NCBI GenBank assembly: GCA_022819905.1
Contig: JAJEGJ010000066.1
Span: 1 to 33,081, forward strand
Reading direction: 5' to 3'
Length of the DNA: 33,081 nt
Origin: Alphaproteobacteria bacterium
Lineage (GTDB): Bacteria; Pseudomonadota; Alphaproteobacteria; TMED109
Positions 23,952 to 33,081 of this stretch are shown here, one piece after another. The number at the start of each line of letters is the position of its first letter. Positions within the stretch are counted from its first letter, which is position 1. A program made the position numbers and the translations under genes. The notes under the pieces were generated by a model. That model had not been told where the DNA came from, searched no databases, and was given only the letters and a program-made list of their open reading frames with translations.

Positions 23952-24731
23952 ATGAAGAACGGGACAGCGACGGGTCCGGGCACCGATTCAACCGCCCGCC
24001 TCCGAAGCGAACTGGACTCGGCCCGGCGCATCCTGATCTTCACCGGCGCCGGGATCAGCACCGAGTCGGGCATCCCGGACTTCCGCAGCCCGGGCGGCGT
24101 GTGGGACCGCAATCAACCCATTCTGTTCGACGACTTCCTGCGTTCCGAGGCGATGCGGCGGGAAAGCTGGCGGCGCAAGCGCGAGACCGACCGGTCGATC
24201 GGGCAGGCCGCCCCCAACCGCGGGCACCGGGCGATCGCGGAACTGATGCGGCGGGATTCGGCGTCCGTGGTCGTCACCCAGAACGTCGACGGCCTGCACC
24301 AGGCGTCCGGGGTGGAGGAAGAGCAGCTCGTGGAGCTGCACGGCAACGCCACCTACGCCGCCTGCTGCGACTGCGGGCTGCGGCACGAGCTGGAAGACAT
24401 CTTTCGCGAGTTCGACCGTGACGAGACGTTGCCGACCTGCCGAGGCTGCGACAGCCCGTACGTCAAGAGCGCGACCATTTCGTTCGGGCAGCCCATGCCC
24501 GTCGAAGCGATGCGCCGGGCCGAGGCGGCGGCCCGGGCGTGCGATCTCGCGATCGCGATCGGGTCGTCGCTGGTCGTCTACCCGGCGGCGGACGTTCCCC
24601 TCATGGCGAAGCAGCACGGTGCGCGCTACGCGATCCTCAACCGCGAGCCCACCCCGCAGGACGGCTACGCCGACCTGGTGGTCCACGGCGAAATCGGCGC
24701 CGTGCTCGGGGACGCCGTCGGCATCGACTGA
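23952..24731 (+). CDS. Sirtuin, NAD-dependent protein deacylase
   Basis: This 259-residue class III (Sir2) enzyme removes acyl groups from lysine using NAD. Seen are GAGISTESGIPDFRSPGG at 32-49 (NAD binding), TQNVDGLH at 109-116, and the catalytic histidine H130 in ELHGN. A zinc site is built from C138/C141 (CCDC) and C163/C166 (CRGC). AIAIGSSLVVYPAA is the second nucleotide segment. I see no clear Tyr-x2-Arg pair of the desuccinylase type, so a deacetylase role is more likely but unproven. It follows hrcA by 3 bases and is probably co-transcribed. Confidence 0.93.
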   Translation: MKNGTATGPGTDSTARLRSELDSARRILIFTGAGISTESGIPDFRSPGGVWDRNQPILFDDFLRSEAMRRESWRRKRETDRSIGQAAPNRGHRAIAELMRRDSASVVVTQNVDGLHQASGVEEEQLVELHGNATYAACCDCGLRHELEDIFREFDRDETLPTCRGCDSPYVKSATISFGQPMPVEAMRRAEAAARACDLAIAIGSSLVVYPAADVPLMAKQHGARYAILNREPTPQDGYADLVVHGEIGAVLGDAVGID

Positions 24732-24965
24732 CTGAGGCTGGGCGTCGGGCTCCCAGACGTCGCCGTCGCGGCCGGGAGCGAACGCGCGTCGCGGATTCCT
24801 GGACGGGTTTCAGCCGCCGAGCGGGATGCCGTGCTCGGCAAGGAACGCGTGACGAGTCCACCCATCGCGCCGGACGGCTCGACCGGCGGGGGGGATTCCC
24901 GGCTTTGCGGTGACAAGATCGAGAGCAAAGGGCACCGTCCGAAGAGAGGGGAAAGGGGGCGTCGC

Positions 24966-26750
24966 ATGGCGTTTCTCGCACAGGTCGCGATTTTTCTCGC
25001 CGCCGCCGTGGTCGTCGTCCCGCTGGTGAGGCGGGCCGGGCTGGGCGCGGTCCTGGGCTATCTGCTGGCGGGGGTCATCGTCGGGCCATGGGTGCTGGAC
25101 GTGGTCGTGGACGAACAGGAGGTCCTTCACTTCGCCGAGTTCGGCGTCGTTCTTCTGCTCTTTGTCATCGGCCTCGAGCTTCAGCCGCGCCGCCTGTGGG
25201 CGATGCGCCGGGCGGTGTTCGGGCTGGGCGGCGGACAGTTCGTGCTGACCGCCGCGGCACTCGGCGGCCTCGCCCTCACGCTCGGACTGCCGCCCGAGAG
25301 CGCCGTGGCCGCGGGCCTTGCGCTGGCGCTTTCGTCGACGGCCTTCGCCCTGCAAGCCCTCGCGGAGCGCAACGAGCTCACCACCCGCCACGGCCGGCTG
25401 TCGTTCTCGATCCTGCTGCTGCAGGACCTCGCGGTGATCCCGATCCTGGCCCTCCTGCCCCTGCTGGCGCCCGCGTCCGGCAGCGCCGAGGGCGAGCTGC
25501 TCTGGCTCGGCATTGCCAAGGCGATCGGGATGATTGCGCTCGTCGCCTTCGGCGGCCGTTACCTCCTGCGCTACGTCCTGCGCCTCGTGGCGCGGTTCGG
25601 CACGCATGAAGTGTTCACGGCCACGGCCCTCCTCACGGTCGTGGGCGTGGCCCTGCTGATGGAACTCGTCGGCCTGTCGATGGCGCTCGGTGCGTTCCTG
25701 GCCGGCGTGCTGTTGGCCGATTCCCAGTATCGGCACCAGCTCGAAGCCGATATCGAACCCTTCAAGGGGTTGTTTCTCGGCCTGTTCTTCATGGCCGTCG
25801 GCATGAGCGTCAACATCGGGCTGGTGATCGAGACGCCGCTCCTGGTGCTCGGTCTCACCGTCGGTCTGATCCTCGTGAAGATGCTTTGTCTGGTCATCGT
25901 CGCACGCGCCGGCACGCCGAACTGGCGAACGGTCCGCGGAACGGCCGTGGCGCTCTCGCAAGGCGGCGAGTTCGCCTTCGTCATTCTCGCGCTTGCCGTG
26001 TCGTCCTCGCTGATGGATGAGCGCACGGCCGACCTGCTGATCGTCGCGGTGACGCTCTCGATGGCAGCGACGCCGCTTGCGCTCATGGCAGGCGACTGGA
26101 TGAACACCCGTCTCGAGCGGGAGCCGGAACCGGAGTACGAACGGCACTTCGAAGAGGAGAACCAGGTGATCATCGCCGGGTTCGGCCGGGTCGGCCAAAT
26201 CGTGGGCCGTATCCTCCGGCTGCGACGCATCGGCTTCACCGCGCTCGAGACCAGTGCCGAGCAGGTCGATTTCGTGCGCCGATTCGGCAACAAGATCCAC
26301 TACGGCGACGCAAGCCGGGTTGAGCTGCTGCGCGCCGCGAAGGCCGACAAGGCGGTACTCTTCGTCCTTGCGATCGAGGATGTCGAGCGCTCGCTCGCGA
26401 CGGCACGGGCGGTGCGCCGGCACTTCCCCCAGCTCACGATCTTCGCCCGCGCGCGCAACCGTCAGCACGCCTACGCGTTGATGGACCTCGGCGTCCACCG
26501 CATCGTCCGCGACACCTTCCATTCGAGCCTCGTGCTCGCCCGCGGCGCCCTGATGGAGCTGGGCCTCGGCGACTCCGAAAGCCGACACACCGTCGAGACC
26601 TTCCGCGACCACGACACCGCGCGGCTGATTCACCAGCACCAGATCGCGCACGACACCGACCGCCTGATCGAGGAGGCGAAGCACTGGACCCGCGAGCTGG
26701 AAGAGATGTTCGCCGAGGATGAACGCGAGGCCGCGGGGGAACGGCCCTAG
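24966..26750 (+). CDS. KefB/KefC-type potassium/proton antiporter (CPA2)
   Basis: This 594-residue inner-membrane protein has a CPA2 antiporter domain and a C-terminal RCK/TrkA-N domain. The membrane part (about 1-385) includes GAVLGYLLAGVIVGPW, FVIGLELQPRRLW and LGAFLAGVLLADSQYRHQLEADIEPFKG (the stretch AFLAGVLLADSQYRHQLE). The RCK domain starts near 401 with VIIAGFGRVGQIVGRIL and includes YGDASRVELLRAAKA. Kef systems let potassium out when glutathione adducts form, acidifying the cell to protect it from electrophiles. The start ATG at 24966 follows a GGGGAAAGGGGG site; upstream in-frame codons do not look like protein. Its position near oxyR and katG fits a redox-stress role. Confidence 0.93.
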   Translation: MAFLAQVAIFLAAAVVVVPLVRRAGLGAVLGYLLAGVIVGPWVLDVVVDEQEVLHFAEFGVVLLLFVIGLELQPRRLWAMRRAVFGLGGGQFVLTAAALGGLALTLGLPPESAVAAGLALALSSTAFALQALAERNELTTRHGRLSFSILLLQDLAVIPILALLPLLAPASGSAEGELLWLGIAKAIGMIALVAFGGRYLLRYVLRLVARFGTHEVFTATALLTVVGVALLMELVGLSMALGAFLAGVLLADSQYRHQLEADIEPFKGLFLGLFFMAVGMSVNIGLVIETPLLVLGLTVGLILVKMLCLVIVARAGTPNWRTVRGTAVALSQGGEFAFVILALAVSSSLMDERTADLLIVAVTLSMAATPLALMAGDWMNTRLEREPEPEYERHFEEENQVIIAGFGRVGQIVGRILRLRRIGFTALETSAEQVDFVRRFGNKIHYGDASRVELLRAAKADKAVLFVLAIEDVERSLATARAVRRHFPQLTIFARARNRQHAYALMDLGVHRIVRDTFHSSLVLARGALMELGLGDSESRHTVETFRDHDTARLIHQHQIAHDTDRLIEEAKHWTRELEEMFAEDEREAAGERP

Positions 26751-26762
26751 ACCGCATGGATC

Positions 26763-26841
26763 GACCTGCTCTCCCCTTGGGCCGTGGGTTACTTCTGCGA
26801 CCGGGACCGGGTCGGCGGTACCGCCTCAGGGAGGGCAGGTC
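26763..26841. terminator. Nested inverted repeats between kefC-like gene and oxyR
   Basis: The outer arms at 26763-26775 and 26829-26841 match at 12 of 13 positions, and the mismatch would be a G-U pair in RNA. Inside lies the perfect palindrome GGCGGTACCGCC (26814-26825). It sits between the convergent stops and probably serves as a terminator for one or both genes. Confidence 0.5.
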
Positions 26842-26880
26842 ATGGGCAAGCGCGGCTTGTGGGCAACGCCAGACTGACCG

Positions 26881-27783
26881 TCACGCGACGCCGTCCGGAC
26901 GGCGCAGCAGGCTCGCAAACATCTGGAATTCTTTCACCCTCAACGAGGTCCGGCGCCATGCCAGTCCGATCTGTCGCGACGCTGGCGCGGCGAGCCGGGA
27001 GAGCGAGATGTCCGCTCCCAGCGCGATCCGGGCGTCGACCGCGAGCCGGGGCACCAGGGTGACCCCGATGCCCGCCGCCACCATCTGCACCAGCGTGTGC
27101 AGGCTGCTGGCCTCGAACTGCGCCCGCGCCCTCCGGTCGCCTAGCCGGCAGGCGTCGAGCGCGTGGCCGCGCAGACAGTGGCCCTCCTCCAGCAGCAGGA
27201 GCCGTTCGCCGGCAAGCGCGTCGAGCGACACCTCGCGTGTGCCGGCAAGCCCGTGGGCGTGGTCACAGGCGAACAGGAACTCGTCCTCGAGGATGACCTC
27301 GGTGGTGAGGTCGCCGACGTCGTAGGGCAATGCGATCAGTGCCACGTCCAGTTCCCCGTCCTCCAACCGGGCGAGCAGCGGGGCCGTCTGCTCCTCCCTC
27401 AGGTAGAGCGTCAGCTCCGGGAATCTCTCGCGGAGCGCCGGCAGGACGCGCGGCAGGTAGAACGGGCCGATCGTCGGAATCACCCCAAGGCGCATTTCCC
27501 CCGTCATCGGCGAGTGGCCGGCTCTCGCCACCTCCATGACCTCTTCGGCGTCGCGCAGAAGCGCCTTTGCCCTCTCGGCAATTTGCATGCCGACGCGCGT
27601 GATCAGCACGCGCCGGTTCGAGCGCTCCGCGACGGCCGTGCCCAGCACCGATTCAAGGTCGCGAATGCCCGCGCTGAGCGTCGACTGGGTGACGTGACAG
27701 CGCTCGGATGCGCGGCCGAAATGTCGGGTGTCCGCCAGCGCCGCGAGGTATTCCAGCTGCTTCATCGTGGGCAGGCGTTTCAC
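26881..27783 (-). CDS. oxyR: Hydrogen-peroxide-inducible regulator OxyR
   Basis: This 300-residue LysR-type regulator senses peroxide by forming a disulfide. The helix-turn-helix is at about 19-45 (FGRASERCHVTQSTLSAGI), followed by the linker helix. In the sensor domain GHCLRGHALDAC (201-212) carries C203 and C212, nine apart, exactly as in E. coli OxyR (C199/C208). Other OxyR marks are GVIPTIGPFYLPRVLP and ASSLHTLVQMVAAGIGVTL (SLHTLVQMVAAGIGVTLVP). The start is a GTG at 27783; an ATG six codons later is possible. It is divergent from katG, its classical target, across an AT-rich control region. Confidence 0.95.
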   Translation of the reverse strand: MKRLPTMKQLEYLAALADTRHFGRASERCHVTQSTLSAGIRDLESVLGTAVAERSNRRVLITRVGMQIAERAKALLRDAEEVMEVARAGHSPMTGEMRLGVIPTIGPFYLPRVLPALRERFPELTLYLREEQTAPLLARLEDGELDVALIALPYDVGDLTTEVILEDEFLFACDHAHGLAGTREVSLDALAGERLLLLEEGHCLRGHALDACRLGDRRARAQFEASSLHTLVQMVAAGIGVTLVPRLAVDARIALGADISLSRLAAPASRQIGLAWRRTSLRVKEFQMFASLLRRPDGVA

Positions 27784-27796
27784 CGGGCGCCCCCGG

Positions 27797-27850
27797 GATA
27801 GAGTATTCGTAACATACGATCATTGTAATGAGTATTCATCGTTATGCACG
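27797..27850. promoter_or_regulatory. Candidate oxyR promoter and OxyR-binding region
   Basis: This AT-rich island lies just upstream of the oxyR GTG. GAGTATTC occurs twice (27801-27808 and 27830-27837), 29 bases apart. The dyads TCGTA-ACA-TACGA (27808-27820) and TCATT-GT-AATGA (27820-27831) lie between and beside them. On the minus strand TTACAA (27828-27823) and TACTCT (27805-27800), 17 bases apart, could be the oxyR promoter inside this operator. It fits autoregulation by OxyR. The exact ATAG/CTAT tetrad pattern is only partly met. Confidence 0.45.
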
Positions 27851-30381
<2,531 letters not shown>

Positions 30382-30386
30382 TCGCT

Positions 30387-30425
30387 GGAACAGGTCCATG
30401 GCATGCCGCGCCGTGGACCTGTTCC
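30387..30425 (+). terminator. 15-bp hairpin after katG
   Basis: The arms 30387-30401 and 30411-30425 pair over 15 positions (one G-U) around a 9-base loop, starting 5 bases after the katG stop. No T tract follows, but the position and strength suggest the katG terminator. Confidence 0.65.
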
Positions 30426-30538
30426 ACCCTGCCGCCGCAGTCGCCGCACATATTCCCGCAGCACGGGAACGGGCCGTGCACACGTTACCGCTCTGCGGCG
30501 TTGCACCCTTGATCCCATCTCTTGCTCGCCTGCGGGCC

Positions 30539-30567
30539 CTTGCATCGGAACTCAGGTACCCCCATCT
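30539..30567 (+). promoter_or_regulatory. Sigma-32-like heat-shock promoter of grpE
   Basis: CTTGCAT (30539-30545), 14 bases, then CCCCATCT (30560-30567) closely match the sigma-32 pattern CTTGAAA-N13/14-CCCCATNT. Transcription would begin near 30574, 23 bases before the TTG start of grpE. This supports that start over the in-frame TTG at 30522, which lies upstream of the promoter. Confidence 0.72.
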
Positions 30568-30596
30568 GCACCACCTGCCTGCAGGGGGGACCGGCC

Positions 30597-31355
30597 TTGA
30601 CCGACCAGGACGACGCTAAACCGACCGCGACCGATACACCGCCAGATTCCGACGTGACGGCCAAATCCCCGGCCGAGGGTGTGCCCGGGCAGGAATCTGA
30701 AGGGGCGCCTCCGCCCGAGGCGGAGTCCGAGACCGCCGACCTCGAGGCCAGGGTCGCCGCGCTCGAGGAAGAGGTGGCTGCCGAACGGGACCGCGCGCTT
30801 CGTGCACGGGCCGACGCCGAGAACACCTCGAAGCGCTCGGCCCGCGAACGCGCAGAGGCCGTCAAGTACGGGGCATCGGGCCTGGCCCGCGACCTGCTGG
30901 AAATCGTTGACAACCTGGAGCGCGCCCTCGCGAGTATCCCCGAAGACCGGCCGGCGAAGGCGAAAGACGTGGGGACGCTGCGGGAGGGCGTCAAGCTGAC
31001 GCTGCAGGAGCTCAACGCAAAGTTTCGCCGCCACGACATCCAGCGCATCGCTCCGGCTCCGGGGGATCCGTTCGATCCCAACTACCACCAGGCCGTAACC
31101 CAGTTGGCGAGACCCGACTTGCCGGGCGGGGCGGTGGCCGAACTCCTGCAACCCGGTTACCGGCACCATGATCGCCTGCTGCGCGCGGCGGTCGTGGCGA
31201 CCGTCCTGAAGGAGACCGCTGCGGCGGCGCCTGAAGCCTCGTCCAACGGTGTCGACGACACCTGGCCTGGGGAACCGGGTGGCGGGGACCAACCGGCCGA
31301 GCCGGACCCGGACGGCACCGACGCGACGGCCGACACGGCACGAGCCGACGCATGA
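30597..31355 (+). CDS. grpE: GrpE, nucleotide exchange factor of DnaK
   Basis: GrpE releases ADP from DnaK during the chaperone cycle. The protein has 252 residues from the TTG at 30597, which has an AGGGGGGA site eight bases ahead and a heat-shock promoter upstream. After an acidic, disordered N-terminus come the long dimerising coiled coil (about 42-100, LEARVAALEEEVAAERDRA), then LARDLLEIVDNLERAL, and the beta domain with FDPNYHQAV and GYRHHDRLLRAAVV. Relatives usually end just after the last strand; here about 50 extra residues, acidic and rich in proline, glycine and alanine, follow. The stop overlaps the next gene's ATG as ATGA. Confidence 0.95.
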   Translation: MTDQDDAKPTATDTPPDSDVTAKSPAEGVPGQESEGAPPPEAESETADLEARVAALEEEVAAERDRALRARADAENTSKRSARERAEAVKYGASGLARDLLEIVDNLERALASIPEDRPAKAKDVGTLREGVKLTLQELNAKFRRHDIQRIAPAPGDPFDPNYHQAVTQLARPDLPGGAVAELLQPGYRHHDRLLRAAVVATVLKETAAAAPEASSNGVDDTWPGEPGGGDQPAEPDPDGTDATADTARADA

Positions 31356-32332
31356 CAGACGGGCAGTCCCTGGCGCTCGGCGAAGGGGCGGCCCAACTGA
31401 CGCTGCCGGCGGACTGGCGACTCCGCGAGGTCGAACGGGACCGGGCCAAGGCGACCTTTCCGTTCGGCGACTATCCCGTACTCGGAATCAGCGTGGTGTC
31501 GGTGGAAGACCCCGACGCGGTGGCCCGGGGCGAGCCCGGCGAGTACCTGCACGGGGGCGACGCCGGACTGGTCGCCGCCGGCAACCCCGCCGCCGGCTGG
31601 AGTCTGGGTTACCGGGCGGTTCTCGACGACACCGAAGAGGTCCGGATCTGGCGCCGGGCAGCAGTCTTCGGGACACGCCATTTCCGGATCGTCACGCTGG
31701 CGCTGGCCCATCCGGCCACCGACGAGGCCCGGGCCGTCGTGGACGGGGTGGTCGATGACATCGAAGCGGTCGCCGCCGGCGTCTCCTTCGGTGCCGTCGA
31801 GACGGCGCTCGACCGGGAAGCCCGGGCGGAACGCCGGGCCGGCGCGGTTCCGCTGGAACGTACGACGCCTTGGCCGGGCGTCGCCATCAGCCTCCCGGCC
31901 GCCTGGACGAAGCATCCGGAAACAGGCGAGCGGGTGCTGGTGCTGGAAGCGCCGGACCTCCCGGGCACCTGCTTCGTGCTCGAGGGTGACGAGCGGACTC
32001 TCTCCCAGACCCCCCCGGACGCCGAGGCGATGGTGCAGCTCATGCACTCGATCGCGGAGTCGAAGCAGGCGGGCGACATTCTGATCCGGAGCGGCCGCGA
32101 GGGCGAGTACATGCTGTCGTGCAACCGGATCAACGAGGATCACCCGGAGGCCGGCCCTCTTCGCGAACGGTTCTGGCACCGCTTCCTGTTCACGCCGGGG
32201 CGGCTCACCACGCTCAACGCGACCTTCGTCTACCCGGAAACCACCGACGAGCCGGAATACCATGCCGCCCTGGCCCGGGTGCTGTCGCGCGCCATGACCG
32301 AAGCCGAGGTCGCGATCCCGGGTTCGGACTGA
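31352..32332 (+). CDS. Unrecognised protein with two similar halves, coupled to grpE
   Basis: This 326-residue soluble protein has no signal peptide or membrane helix. I do not recognise it at family level. It appears to hold two related domains. The first (about 14-145) opens with LTLPADWRLRE and ends with RHFRIVTLALAHP...VVDGVVDDIEAV. The second (about 170-315) opens with ISLPAAWTKHP and ends with HRFLFTPGRLTTLNATFVYP then ALARVLSRAMTEAEV. A LP..W opening followed by strands and a final helix resembles the PsbP/DcrB-like (DUF1795) fold, but this is a guess by eye. The ATG overlaps the grpE stop as ATGA, so it is made with GrpE under heat shock. dnaK follows behind its own promoter. Confidence 0.8.
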   Translation: MTDGQSLALGEGAAQLTLPADWRLREVERDRAKATFPFGDYPVLGISVVSVEDPDAVARGEPGEYLHGGDAGLVAAGNPAAGWSLGYRAVLDDTEEVRIWRRAAVFGTRHFRIVTLALAHPATDEARAVVDGVVDDIEAVAAGVSFGAVETALDREARAERRAGAVPLERTTPWPGVAISLPAAWTKHPETGERVLVLEAPDLPGTCFVLEGDERTLSQTPPDAEAMVQLMHSIAESKQAGDILIRSGREGEYMLSCNRINEDHPEAGPLRERFWHRFLFTPGRLTTLNATFVYPETTDEPEYHAALARVLSRAMTEAEVAIPGSD

Positions 32333-32351
32333 ACTTCACGGGCGGCGCCGT

Positions 32352-32380
32352 CTTGCAGGGGACGCGCCTCGTTCCCATAT
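32352..32380 (+). promoter_or_regulatory. Sigma-32-like heat-shock promoter of dnaK
   Basis: CTTGCAG (32352-32358), 14 bases, then TCCCATAT (32373-32380) fit the sigma-32 pattern with the same spacer as the grpE promoter. Transcription would begin near 32388, about 58 bases before the dnaK ATG. Confidence 0.65.
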
Positions 32381-32418
32381 ACCGTTCCTTGCCCAATACG
32401 ATTGTCCGCCGCCGCTGA

Positions 32419-33081
<663 letters not shown>

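Noticed and set aside
24885..24920. REP-like stretch (GGATTCCCGGCTTTGCGGTGAC) before the Kef-type gene
   Set aside because: It faintly resembles short dispersed repeats seen in other genomes, but there is only one imperfect copy in the window and no symmetric partner.

Overview
The window is a GC-rich bacterial chromosome segment that ends inside a gene at both edges. The order tkt-gap-pgk-fba-thiE, the HrcA/GrpE/DnaK heat-shock genes with sigma-32-like promoters, the OxyR/KatG pair and the radical SAM-apaG-folE cluster together suggest an alphaproteobacterium, perhaps related to Rhodospirillales. This is inferred from gene content and order; no 16S gene is present. Many starts are TTG or GTG and many gene pairs overlap by a few bases.

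Layout. 1-1.6 kb: the 3' end of an alanine/glycine:cation symporter faces dtd across a perfect 16-bp hairpin, followed by a cupin gene. 1.8-3.25 kb: a translationally coupled pair on the minus strand, an HhH-GPD DNA-glycosylase-like protein and a PIN-domain nuclease, looks like an accessory module. 3.25-3.76 kb: a structured non-coding stretch that may hold a 6S-like RNA. 3.76-9.6 kb: a sugar-phosphate operon (transketolase, GAPDH, phosphoglycerate kinase, class I aldolase) ending in thiamine-phosphate synthase. 9.65-12.9 kb: rpsU on the minus strand, an AlbA_2/HATPase-like regulator behind an AT-rich repeated operator, and a VapBC toxin-antitoxin pair.

13.2-18.5 kb: a DUF218 membrane protein and an RND efflux adaptor/permease pair. 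18.5-22 kb, minus strand: a radical SAM protein, ApaG, GTP cyclohydrolase I and the TrkH potassium transporter, in that transcription order. trkH overlaps the RND gene tail to tail. 22.1-26.8 kb: tRNA-Gly(CCC), a Cys-based protein phosphatase, hrcA, a sirtuin and a KefB/KefC-type potassium/proton antiporter. 26.9-30.4 kb: oxyR and katG, divergent around an AT-rich control region. 30.4-33 kb: grpE, an unrecognised gene coupled to it, and the start of dnaK. grpE and dnaK each lie behind a sigma-32-like promoter with the same 14-base spacer.

The right half reads as a stress-response region: protein folding (HrcA, GrpE, DnaK), peroxide defence (OxyR, KatG), glutathione-type potassium efflux (KefC-like) and NAD-dependent deacylation. 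The least explained items are the glycosylase-PIN module, the radical SAM gene ahead of apaG-folE, the tandem-domain protein between grpE and dnaK, the repeated operator before the AlbA_2 gene, and the structured region before tkt.
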